26,061 bases of DNA. It comes from Pseudomonadota bacterium. GTDB lineage: Bacteria; Pseudomonadota; Alphaproteobacteria; JAAXGF01. The stretch lies in NCBI GenBank assembly GCA_022563655.1, contig JADFMW010000006.1, positions 1 to 26,061 on the forward strand. The letters are read 5' to 3'. The notes beneath the pieces are model-generated. The model had not been told where the DNA came from and searched no databases. It saw only the letters and a list, made by a program, of their open reading frames with translations. A program made the position numbers and the translations under genes. Below, piece by piece: positions 14,180 through 21,053 of the stretch; within the stretch, counting starts at the first letter, position 1; every line of letters starts with the position of its first letter.

Positions 14180-15157
14180 CTAGCGGCCGGCCTCGAGGCA
14201 CTCGGCCAGCCCCCGGGCGAGGCCGCGCATGAGCGCGAAATAGGCGTCCGCTCCGGGCTCGAGCTCGGCGCCGAGGGGGTCGAGCACGCCCACTCGCGCC
14301 CCGGTGCCCTCGACGACGTTTTGCAGCAAGGCGGGCTCGAACTGCGGCTCGTGGAACACGCACCGCGCGCTGAACGCGCGGATCGTGGCGCGAATCTGCC
14401 TTAACCGCCGCGCCCCGGGCCGGCGCTCGGGGCTGATCGTCACCGCGCCGACGGCGTTGAGCCCATAGCGTTGCTCGAAATACTGGTAGGCGTCATGAAA
14501 CACCGCATAGGGGACGTGCTTGAGCGGGGCGAGCGCGGCGCGCAGCTCGGCGTCGAGGGCGTCGATGCGGGCGGCGAAGCGCTCGGCGTTGGCCGCGTAG
14601 GCCGCGCGGTTCGCCGGGTCGGTCTCGGTCAGGGCCGCGGCCGCTGCGCTTGCGATCCGCTTGGCGTTGGCCGGGTCGAGCCACACGTGGGCATCCAGCG
14701 CGCCATGCGCGGCGTCTTGAGGCGCTTGCTCGGCGTGCCGTTCCCACGCGCCGCCCGCGCGCGTCGGATAGAGGGTCATTCCTTCGATCGCCATCAGCTT
14801 GATCAGCCTCGCCTTGCCGGCGAGCGCCGACAGGGGCTTCCTGAGGAAGGTCTCGAGATTGCCTCCCACCCAGAACACCAGCTCGGCGTCGTTCAGGCTG
14901 CGCGCTTGCGATGGGCGCATGGCGTAAGTGTGCGGCGAGCCGCCGCCCTTGACGAGGAGCTCGGGCGCCGCCACCCCCGCCATGACGGCGGCGACGATGG
15001 CGTGCACCGGCTTGATGCTGACCACCACGCGCGGGCCGTCCGCGTGTGCGTTCCCGGCGGCGGCGAACCCGGCGAGCGCTGCGGCGACAAGGATGAGTGC
15101 GAGGCCGGGGTGCCTGTGCATGGCGGAGGGCTTGTGCATGGCGGCGGCGCGGCGCAA
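14180..15157 (-). CDS. znuA: Zinc ABC transporter substrate-binding protein ZnuA
   Basis: 325 aa from ATG 15157; Met7 and Met13 are alternative starts because the 5' end is internally repeated. Signal peptide LALILVAAALAGFAAAGNAHA. The cluster A-I metal-site residues are visible: His in GGSPHTYAMRPSQ, His in LDAHVWLDPANA, His in YAVFHDAYQYFEQRYGL, and the final acidic residue in GVLDPLGAELEPG. The His-rich loop of typical ZnuA is short here (ERHAEQAPQDAAHGALDAH). It captures Zn2+ in the periplasm for ZnuB/ZnuC. It is transcribed away from zur with the Zur box in between, 47 bp upstream of its start. Confidence 0.94.
   Translation of the reverse strand: MRRAAAMHKPSAMHRHPGLALILVAAALAGFAAAGNAHADGPRVVVSIKPVHAIVAAVMAGVAAPELLVKGGGSPHTYAMRPSQARSLNDAELVFWVGGNLETFLRKPLSALAGKARLIKLMAIEGMTLYPTRAGGAWERHAEQAPQDAAHGALDAHVWLDPANAKRIASAAAAALTETDPANRAAYAANAERFAARIDALDAELRAALAPLKHVPYAVFHDAYQYFEQRYGLNAVGAVTISPERRPGARRLRQIRATIRAFSARCVFHEPQFEPALLQNVVEGTGARVGVLDPLGAELEPGADAYFALMRGLARGLAECLEAGR
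15115..15144 (-). repeat. 18-bp-period repeat duplicating a start codon of znuA
   Basis: TGTGCATGGCGG occurs at 15115-15126 and 15133-15144. On the minus strand each copy contains an ATG followed by CAC (Met-His), giving M7-H8 and M13-H14 in ZnuA, hence two possible internal starts. Confidence 0.85.
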
Positions 15158-15165
15158 CCTTTCGC

Positions 15166-15195
15166 GAGATGTTTCCGCGAGAGATGTTCCCGCGA
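15166..15195. repeat. 15-bp tandem duplication in the znuA leader
   Basis: GAGATGTTTCCGCGA (15166-15180) and GAGATGTTCCCGCGA (15181-15195) differ at one base. They lie between the Zur box and znuA, in its 5' untranslated region. Confidence 0.9.
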
Positions 15196-15204
15196 GGGGC
15201 GTTA

Positions 15205-15219
15205 TGTTATACTATAACA
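15205..15219. promoter_or_regulatory. Zur operator in the znuA / zur-znuCB divergent promoter
   Basis: TGTTATACTATAACA is a perfect 7-1-7 inverted repeat and agrees with the alphaproteobacterial Zur box core (TGTTATAnTATAACA). It contains TATACT on the plus strand and TATAGT on the minus strand, so it overlaps likely -10 elements in both directions. Zinc-loaded Zur bound here should repress znuA and zur-znuC-znuB together. Confidence 0.88.
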
Positions 15220-15243
15220 GTCTTGAGCGTGGCCGGAAATGAT

Positions 15244-15300
15244 ATGGACATGATGGATTGTAACGCAGCGCGACCAAGCCGGCACGAGGCCGCTCGATGA
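15244..15300 (+). CDS. Possible 18-codon leader ORF coupled to zur
   Basis: ATG 15244 opens an 18-residue frame (MDMMDCNAARPSRHEAAR) that ends with TGA at 15298-15300, overlapping the zur ATG in an ATGA arrangement. It lies within the transcribed leader downstream of the Zur box and contains one Cys and one His. A ribosome site is weak (CCGGAAATGAT). It may be chance; the exact stop/start overlap is what makes it worth listing. Confidence 0.25.
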   Translation: MDMMDCNAARPSRHEAAR

Positions 15301-15818
15301 TCCCATCGATTTCATCGCCAAAGATTGCCTTTGCCGGCGCCGATCACGACCACCGCCGCTGCGTTGCGGCCGCCCTGGCCGCGGCGACCGAGCTGTGCGC
15401 GCGGCGCGGCGTGCGGCTGACCGAGCTGCGCCGCCGGGTGCTCGAGCTGGTGTGGCGCAGCCACGCGCCCCAGGGCGCTTACGCCATCCTCGAGACGCTT
15501 CGCCGTCGGGGTCGCCGGGCGGCCCCGCCGACGGTGTACCGGGCGCTCGAGTTCCTGCTCGCGCAGGGGCTCATCCACCGCATCGAGTCGGCGAGCGCGT
15601 TCGTCGGCTGCACGACGCCCGGCAGGCCGCACGCGGGACACTTTCTCATCTGCAGCGATTGCGGGGCCACCGCCGAGGTCGACGATAGTCGCGTCGGCTC
15701 GGCGCTGCGCGACAGCGCGGCCGAGGTCGGCTTCAGGGTCGAGCGACAGACCATCGAGCTGAGCGGCTATTGCCCCGATTGCCAGGACGAGTCGCTGGAT
15801 GGCGAACCAAGCGACTGA
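15297..15818 (+). CDS. zur: Zinc uptake regulator Zur (Fur family)
   Basis: 173 aa. The N-terminal winged-helix domain (about 25-95) contains LTELRRRVLELVWRSHAPQGAYAILETL and the recognition region PPTVYRALEFLLAQGLIHRIES. The C-terminal dimerisation domain has the structural zinc cysteines C119/C122 (CSDC) and C159/C162 (CPDC), plus HAGHF. In a locus with znuCB and a Zur box the zinc-sensing role is well supported over Fur. Start ATG 15297 has GAGG eight bases upstream. Its 3' end overlaps znuC by 20 bp. It is likely autoregulated through the operator at 15205. Confidence 0.94.
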   Translation: MIPSISSPKIAFAGADHDHRRCVAAALAAATELCARRGVRLTELRRRVLELVWRSHAPQGAYAILETLRRRGRRAAPPTVYRALEFLLAQGLIHRIESASAFVGCTTPGRPHAGHFLICSDCGATAEVDDSRVGSALRDSAAEVGFRVERQTIELSGYCPDCQDESLDGEPSD

Positions 15819-16647
15819 ACCCGAGCGGCCGCACGGGCTGCTGGTCGAGGTCGCGGGGATCGACCTCAAGCTCGGGGGCAACCTCGTGCTTGCCGGCGTC
15901 GCGCTGACCGCGAGCGAGGGCGAGATCGTGACCCTGATCGGCCCGAACGGCTCGGGCAAATCGACTCTCGTGCGGGTGGTGCTCGGCCTTCTCGAGCCCG
16001 ATCGCGGCAGCGTCTACATGCGCCCCGGCACGCGCGTCGGCTACATGCCCCAGCGCGTCGTGGTCGACGAGATGCTGCCGCTCACCGTCGGGCGCTTTCT
16101 TGCCCTCGGCGTGCCGGCGGCGGGCGCCCGCCCGCGCGCCGTGCTCGCCGAGGTGGGCGCCGCCGGGCTGGCCGGTCGCCCCATCCAGCGGCTCTCGGGC
16201 GGCGAGATGCAGCGCGTCCTCCTGGCCCGCGCGTTGCTGCGCGAGCCCGACCTCTTGGTCCTCGACGAGCCGGTGCAGGGCGTCGACGTGACCGGGCAGG
16301 GCGAGCTGTTCGAGCTGATCACGCGCATCCGCGACCGCCGCGGCCTGGGCGTGCTGATGGTCTCGCACGATCTTCACCTGGTGATGGCCTCGACCGACAC
16401 CGTCGTCTGCCTCAACCATCACGTCTGCTGCACCGGCCGTCCCGAGGCGGTGAGCCGCCACCCGGAGTATCTCGCCCTGTTCGGCCCGCTCGCCGAGCGC
16501 GGGCTGGCGGTCTACACCCACCAGCACGATCACCGCCACGCAGTCGGCGGCGAGGCGGCGCCCTTGGCCGCGCCGCCGCCGCGCCAGGACGCGGCCGAAG
16601 ATACGGCCGAAGACGCGGCCGAAACGGAAGGCCGTTCCCATGGATGA
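15799..16647 (+). CDS. znuC: Zinc ABC transporter ATP-binding protein ZnuC
   Basis: 282 aa. Walker A GPNGSGKST (48-56), signature LSGGEMQR (132-139), Walker B LLVLDEP (152-158) followed by VQGVDVTGQ, and switch His in MVSHDLHLV. ALFGPLAERGLAVYTHQHDHRH is the ZnuC-typical end with a histidine cluster, here followed by a longer Ala/Glu/Pro tail (about 250-282) partly made of 12-nt repeats (16590-16625, encoding AAEDTAEDAAET). It supplies energy for zinc import. The gene overlaps zur by 20 bp and znuB by 8 bp, indicating coupled translation. Confidence 0.95.
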   Translation: MANQATEPERPHGLLVEVAGIDLKLGGNLVLAGVALTASEGEIVTLIGPNGSGKSTLVRVVLGLLEPDRGSVYMRPGTRVGYMPQRVVVDEMLPLTVGRFLALGVPAAGARPRAVLAEVGAAGLAGRPIQRLSGGEMQRVLLARALLREPDLLVLDEPVQGVDVTGQGELFELITRIRDRRGLGVLMVSHDLHLVMASTDTVVCLNHHVCCTGRPEAVSRHPEYLALFGPLAERGLAVYTHQHDHRHAVGGEAAPLAAPPPRQDAAEDTAEDAAETEGRSHG

Positions 16648-17437
16648 CTTCCTGCTGCGCGCGCTGCTCGGCGGCATCGGCGTCGCCATGGTGGCCGGTC
16701 CGCTCGGCGCCTTCGTGGTGTGGCGGCGCATGGCCTACTTCGGCGCCGCCATGGCGCACTCGGCGCTGCTCGGCGTGGCGCTGGGGTTGCTTCTCGAGCT
16801 CGACCTCAACGTCGCGGTGATCGCGGTATGCGGCGCGCTGGCCGTGCTGGTGGCGGCGCTCGAGCGCTACAAGGGGCTCGCCACCGACACCGTGCTGGGC
16901 ATCGTGGCCCACGTTTCGCTGGCCGTCGCCCTGGTCGCGCTCGCCTTCATGGAGACGGCGCGCGTCGACCTGTTCGCCTATTTGTTCGGCGACATTCTCG
17001 CGGTCACGCGGCTCGATCTGGTTTGGATCTACGGCGGCGGTCTGACGGCCCTGGCGGCGGTGGTCGCGATGTGGCGCCCGTTGCTGGCGGCCACGGTTCA
17101 CGAGGAGCTCGCCGAGGTCGAGGGCGCGCCGGTGGCCGGCGTGCGCCTCGCGTTCATGCTGCTGCTCGCCCTCGTCATCGCCGTGGGGCTCAAGGTCGTC
17201 GGCCTGCTGTTGATCACCTCGCTGCTGATCATCCCTGCCGCCGCGGCGCGCCGGGTGGCGCGCACGCCCGAGCAGATGGCGGTGATCGCCAGCGCCATCG
17301 GCTGCCTCGCCGTCGCCGGCGGTCTCTACGGATCGCTGCGCTGGGATTCCCCCGCGGGCCCCTCGATCGTGGTCGCCGCCGCGGTGCTGTTCACGGCCGT
17401 CACCCTGGCGACGCTGGCGTTCACGCGGCGCGGTTGA
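16640..17437 (+). CDS. znuB: Zinc ABC transporter permease ZnuB
   Basis: 265 aa, about eight TM helices, ABC-3 permease family. FVVWRRMAYFGAAMAHSALLGVALG and GLLLITSLLIIPAAAARRVARTPEQM are the conserved segments, together with DTVLGIVAHVSLAVALV. It forms the inner-membrane zinc channel with ZnuC and ZnuA. The start overlaps the znuC end by 8 bp. It is the last gene of zur-znuC-znuB; a GC-rich stretch follows without a T-run terminator. Confidence 0.95.
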   Translation: MDDFLLRALLGGIGVAMVAGPLGAFVVWRRMAYFGAAMAHSALLGVALGLLLELDLNVAVIAVCGALAVLVAALERYKGLATDTVLGIVAHVSLAVALVALAFMETARVDLFAYLFGDILAVTRLDLVWIYGGGLTALAAVVAMWRPLLAATVHEELAEVEGAPVAGVRLAFMLLLALVIAVGLKVVGLLLITSLLIIPAAAARRVARTPEQMAVIASAIGCLAVAGGLYGSLRWDSPAGPSIVVAAAVLFTAVTLATLAFTRRG

Positions 17438-17556
17438 AGAACCCCGCGCCTAGCCCCCGCGGCGGGGCCAGGCTTGACCCGCCGTCGAGCGCATGACTTC
17501 TACCGCCGATGCGCGTTCATCATGGGATTGCAAGGCGCTTCGGGCGGTGATGACCA

Positions 17557-17585
17557 TTGTGCCGTCGGTGACATCGGCGTAGAAT
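17557..17585 (+). promoter_or_regulatory. Putative promoter of the unknown secreted protein, -10 duplicated
   Basis: TTGTGC (17557-17562), 17-bp spacer, TAGAAT (17580-17585; 5 of 6 to consensus). A 12-bp repeat places a second TAGAAT at 17594-17599. The leader to ATG 17646 would be about 50 nt. Read by eye only. Confidence 0.45.
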
Positions 17586-17599
17586 ATTCGGCGTAGAAT
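17574..17599 (+). repeat. 12-bp direct repeat TCGGCGTAGAAT duplicating a -10 box
   Basis: Copies at 17574-17585 and 17588-17599, period 14. Each ends in the -10-like TAGAAT. Confidence 0.92.
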
Positions 17600-17645
17600 C
17601 TTGAGAGAACAATACCGGGAGCGAAGATCGCAACGGGAGATGTCC

Positions 17646-18452
17646 ATGCACTCGTTCGTTCGTATTCTCGCCCTCGCCGTGTTCGCGGCGGCGGGCTGGC
17701 CGAGCGGCGCCGGGGCGGCCTACCAGATGATGGCGCTGATTGCCAGCGACGGCGCCGTACCCTTGACGTGCAGCCGCGGCGAGTGCGCCGCCGAGTTCAG
17801 CAGCTTCTGTCTGCAGCCGTATCGGGCCTCGCCGCCCCGGGGCGCCCAATATTACGTGATCGGCGGAGAGGGGGTCACGATCGTCGGCACCACGGCGGAT
17901 GGCCGAACGCTGTCGATGGCCCCGACCGACGGCCTGCGGATCACCGCGCTGCGTGGCCATAACGCCGTGCGGATCAGCGTTCCGGTCGCGACGCTGAGGA
18001 CGCTGGGCCTGGTTGCGGTCGCCATCGAGGTCGGCGAGGGGGTGTCGCTCGTGCCCGAGCCCATCGTCGGCGACCCCGACCCGCAGACCGAAGCCGACAT
18101 CGCCATCGCCACCGGTCCCTTTCGCGCGCTTGGGTCGCGGATCGTCGATCACGACAGCGATGCGATGGTTGCGGCGCGACTGACCAACAACTTCGTCAAC
18201 GCTCTGCCCGAGCGTGGGCGTGTGAGCCCCGACGTGCGCGATGGCCTTTGGAACGACGTCATACGCGCCCAATCGCGACCGGCCATGACCCCGGGCACGG
18301 AGGAGGCGATGCGCCGCGGTTTCGAGCACTGCCGGGCGACGTCCGCGGGCGGCTCGTTCATCACCATGCGGCAGTGCCTCGGCTCGATGCACGACCGGTT
18401 CATGGGCGGGCCCAACAACGAGTTCTGGGACAGGCTCAGGCTCGGCAGCTGA
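17646..18452 (+). CDS. Secreted protein of unknown function, cysteine-containing
   Basis: 268 aa. I do not recognise a family. ATG 17646 was chosen because GGGAGA lies seven to eight bases upstream; ATG 17640 would add two residues. A clear signal peptide (MHSFVRILALAVFAAAGWPSGAGAA, cleavage near GAGAA/YQ) indicates export. The mature protein has an early cysteine cluster (LTCSRGECAAEFSSFCLQ) and two later cysteines (EHCRA, RQCLG), suggesting disulfides in the periplasm. The middle (about 65-155) looks beta-rich; the C-terminal third is helical (GLWNDVIRAQSRPAMTPGTEEAMRRGF). It has its own promoter-like sequence and is followed by a hairpin, so it is probably monocistronic. Nothing ties it clearly to zinc or amino-acid uptake. 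Confidence 0.75.
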   Translation: MHSFVRILALAVFAAAGWPSGAGAAYQMMALIASDGAVPLTCSRGECAAEFSSFCLQPYRASPPRGAQYYVIGGEGVTIVGTTADGRTLSMAPTDGLRITALRGHNAVRISVPVATLRTLGLVAVAIEVGEGVSLVPEPIVGDPDPQTEADIAIATGPFRALGSRIVDHDSDAMVAARLTNNFVNALPERGRVSPDVRDGLWNDVIRAQSRPAMTPGTEEAMRRGFEHCRATSAGGSFITMRQCLGSMHDRFMGGPNNEFWDRLRLGS

Positions 18453-18482
18453 CGTCGCCGCTCGACGCGCGGTCGCATTGGA

Positions 18483-18524
18483 ATCGGAGCCACGGGCAAG
18501 ACCTTGCCGTGGGGTTGCTCCGAT
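18483..18524 (+). terminator. Strong branched hairpin after the unknown secreted gene
   Basis: ATCGGAGC (18483-18490) pairs perfectly with GCTCCGAT (18517-18524). Inside, CACGG pairs with CCGTG (18491-18495 with 18507-18511) and CAA with TTG. It lies 30 bp after the stop. There is no T-run after the stem, so it may be an RNA 3'-end stabiliser or a structured leader rather than an intrinsic terminator. Confidence 0.45.
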
Positions 18525-18593
18525 CCGAGTTGGGTCCGCCGTCCGAACCATGGCAAGGCCCAACCGCCACCGGTTTCGCCGTGTCGAAAAGAA

Positions 18594-18623
18594 TTGACCC
18601 GGGGAAGATATTGCGTCCATCAT
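18594..18623 (+). promoter_or_regulatory. Putative promoter of the aap operon
   Basis: TTGACC (18594-18599, 5 of 6) followed after 18 bp by CATCAT (18618-18623, 4 of 6), leaving about a 65-nt leader before aapJ. A CTAGG-rich stretch follows (CTAGGCGGCTAGG near 18632). Weak, by eye. Confidence 0.3.
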
Positions 18624-18691
18624 GACTGTAGCTAGGCGGCTAGGAAACGATGCTTGGCTGAAGTCACTGGAACAAACAGGGAGTGTCCACC

Positions 18692-19711
18692 ATGAAACCA
18701 ATTCATGCTATTGCGGCGGCCGCAGCCGTTGCTGCTCTTGCCTTATCCGCCGCGGCGACCGCCGGAACGCTCGACGACGTCAAGGCCCGCGGCGTGCTGC
18801 GCTGCGTCGTCAGCACCGGCATCCCCGGCTTCGCCTACCCCGACGCAAACGGCGTCTGGAAAGGATTCGACATTGATTTCTGCCGCGCGACTGCCGCAGC
18901 GGTCTTGGGAGACCCGAAAAAGATCAAGGAAGTCACGGCGACCGGCAAGACGCGGTTCACCCTCCTCAACGCGGGCGAAGGTGACGTGCTGTGGCGGAAC
19001 ACCACCATCACCTTCTCGCGCGATGTCGGCGTGAAGCTCCGTTTCCACGGCGTCAATTACTATGACGGCCAGGGCTTCATGGTAAAGAAATCGGCCGGCA
19101 TCAAGAGCGCCACGGAACTGGACGGGGCCTCGATCTGCATCCAAACCGGCACGACGACCGAGCTCAATCTAGCCGATTACTTCCACTCGAATAACATGAA
19201 GTACGAGGCCGTGACCATCGAGACCAACGACGAGGCCCGGCAGAATTACGTTGCCGGGCGGTGCGACGTCTACACCACCGACGCCTCGGGCTTGGCCGCG
19301 ACCCGGTCGACTTTCGCGAATCCGGATGATCACGTCATCCTGCCCGAGATCATCTCGAAGGAGCCCCTGGGTCCGGCCACCCGGCAAGGTGACGCCCAGT
19401 GGTCCGACATCATAACCTGGGTCCTGAACGCGACGATCACGGCCGAGGAGAAGGGCATCACGCAGGCCAATCTCGACGATATGAAAAACTCCAAGGATCC
19501 CGAGGTCCTGCGCCTGCTGGGCGTGGAAGGCAACCAGGGTAAAGAGTTGGGCCTCAGCAAGGACTGGGCGTACAACATCATCAAGGCCGTGGGCAACTAC
19601 GGCGAGATCTTCGAGCGCAATATTGGCGTGAAAACGCCCATCGGGTTGGAGCGTGGACTCAACGCCCTGTGGACGAACGGCGGCCTTCAGTACTCACCGC
19701 CGTTCCGTTAA
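18692..19711 (+). CDS. aapJ: General L-amino acid-binding protein AapJ
   Basis: 339 aa from ATG 18692, with AGGGAG eight bases upstream; GTG 18683 is less likely. Signal peptide MKPIHAIAAAAAVAALALSAAATAG. The mature sequence TLDDVKARGVLRCVVSTGIPGFAYPDANGVWKGFDIDFCRA, the RNTTITFSRDVG segment, and the end VGNYGEIFERNIG...GLERGLNALWTNGGLQYSPPFR are characteristic of AapJ/BztA. It binds a broad range of L-amino acids in the periplasm and delivers them to AapQM. It is first in aapJQMP and separated from aapQ by 139 bp holding a strong hairpin. Confidence 0.95.
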   Translation: MKPIHAIAAAAAVAALALSAAATAGTLDDVKARGVLRCVVSTGIPGFAYPDANGVWKGFDIDFCRATAAAVLGDPKKIKEVTATGKTRFTLLNAGEGDVLWRNTTITFSRDVGVKLRFHGVNYYDGQGFMVKKSAGIKSATELDGASICIQTGTTTELNLADYFHSNNMKYEAVTIETNDEARQNYVAGRCDVYTTDASGLAATRSTFANPDDHVILPEIISKEPLGPATRQGDAQWSDIITWVLNATITAEEKGITQANLDDMKNSKDPEVLRLLGVEGNQGKELGLSKDWAYNIIKAVGNYGEIFERNIGVKTPIGLERGLNALWTNGGLQYSPPFR

Positions 19712-19738
19712 AATAGCCGGAAGGTTATCGATCGATTA

Positions 19739-19778
19739 GGAAGCGTGCCGGCGCCCTTTCGGGTACCCGCACGCTTCC
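19739..19778 (+). terminator. Intercistronic hairpin between aapJ and aapQ
   Basis: GGAAGCGTGC (19739-19748) pairs perfectly with GCACGCTTCC (19769-19778) around a 20-nt loop that can pair further (GCCC/GGGT). It is not followed by a clean T-run (CTTCCTCTGGCCTTT). Such hairpins after a binding-protein gene commonly raise its mRNA level relative to the permease genes by partial termination or by blocking 3' exonucleases. Confidence 0.65.
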
Positions 19779-19850
19779 CTTCCTCTGGCCTTTAATCTAT
19801 ATGCTTGCCTGTTTGGATAAGGAACCCGTAAAGGGGGAAGGTTTCCCGGC

Positions 19851-21050
19851 ATGGCCGTAGTTACCGGGACGGGTTCCGACACACGCAATCCGATCGCGCG
19901 CCTTTGGGGCAACAAGAAAGCTCGGTCCGTCATCGTCCAGATCGTGACGATGGCGGTGGTGTTCGGCGTCCTCGCACTCCTCTACCGGAACGTCGTGGTT
20001 AACCTGGCGGCGATCGGAAAAGAGTTTAGTTTCGACTTCCTGAACGCCCCCTCTGCTTATGACATCACCTTTTCGCCGTTTATCGAGTACAACTCGAGGT
20101 CTACACACCTGCGGGCCGCCGCCGTGGGCATCCTCAATACCCTGCTGGTCGCTTCATGCGGCATCGTTCTGGCGACCGTAATGGGCTTCATCATGGGGGT
20201 CCTCAGGCTTTCGAAGAACTGGCTGGTCAACCGGACCGTATATTGCTTCCTGGAATTCACGCGCAACGTTCCGGTCCTGCTGCACATCCTGTTCATTCAC
20301 GGCCTTGTCGTCACCCAGTTGCCAGTGCCCAAGCAGGCGATGAATTTCGCTGATTCCTTCTTTCTCACGAACCGGGGATTCTTCTTTCCCGCGCCCGTTC
20401 CGGAAGCGGGATTCTGGATTGTCGCGACGGTATTCGCGATCTCGGTCGTTTTCGTCATCGCCTTCGGACGCTGGGCGAAAAAGGTCCAAGACGAGACGGG
20501 CAGGACTTACCCCGTGTTCTGGATATCGACCGGAGCGATCGTAGCGGCAACGGCGGTCGCTTTCCTTGCCGCGGGCATGCCGCTTTCCTGGGAAGCTCCG
20601 GCGCTCAAGGGCTTCAATTTCAAGGGCGGAGTGGCGATCAAACCAGAGTTCATCGCGCTGTGGCTGGCGCTCTCGTATTACACCTCTTGCTTTATCGCCG
20701 AGATCGTCCGTGCCGGCATACTCGCGGTCAGCTACGGACAGACGGAGGCGGCTTATGCGGTCGGGCTTCGTCCCAACAGGACGTTACAGCTCATCATTAT
20801 CCCGCAGGCCCTTCGCGTGATCGTGCCGCCGCTGGCGAGCCAGTACCTGAATCTCACCAAGAACTCCTCCCTGGCGATTGCCATCGGCTACATGGACGTC
20901 GTCGCGACGATCGGCGGAATCTCCCTGATGCAGACCGGCAAGGAGATGGAGACCATGATGATCGTGATGCTGACCTACCTGGTCTTCTCCTTGATCATCG
21001 CGGGATTCATGAACTGGTACAACAAGAAGATGGCGCTGGTGGAGAGATGA
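19851..21050 (+). CDS. aapQ: General L-amino acid ABC transporter permease AapQ
   Basis: 399 aa, about eight TM helices, HisM/GlnP-type permease. YRNVVVNLAAIGKEFSFDFLNAPSAYDITFSPFIEYNSRSTHLRAAAVGILNT is the AapQ/BztB N-terminal region. The coupling EAA-type loop is EAAYAVGLRPNRTLQLIIIPQALRVIVPPLASQYLNLTKNSSLAIAIGY. A large insert between helices (about 160-260) is typical of this subunit. A GGGGGAAGG purine run lies upstream of the ATG. It pairs with AapM in the inner membrane. Confidence 0.95.
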   Translation: MAVVTGTGSDTRNPIARLWGNKKARSVIVQIVTMAVVFGVLALLYRNVVVNLAAIGKEFSFDFLNAPSAYDITFSPFIEYNSRSTHLRAAAVGILNTLLVASCGIVLATVMGFIMGVLRLSKNWLVNRTVYCFLEFTRNVPVLLHILFIHGLVVTQLPVPKQAMNFADSFFLTNRGFFFPAPVPEAGFWIVATVFAISVVFVIAFGRWAKKVQDETGRTYPVFWISTGAIVAATAVAFLAAGMPLSWEAPALKGFNFKGGVAIKPEFIALWLALSYYTSCFIAEIVRAGILAVSYGQTEAAYAVGLRPNRTLQLIIIPQALRVIVPPLASQYLNLTKNSSLAIAIGYMDVVATIGGISLMQTGKEMETMMIVMLTYLVFSLIIAGFMNWYNKKMALVER

Positions 21051-21053
21051 TTC

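Noticed and set aside
17438..17480. GC-rich palindromic stretch after znuB as a terminator
   Set aside because: CCCCGC/GCGGGG pairing is possible but GC-rich DNA gives many such pairs and there is no T-run.
18453..18691. Sigma54 promoter for the aap operon
   Set aside because: I looked for the TGGC-n7-TTGC pattern and found no acceptable match; only a weak sigma70-like pair is present.
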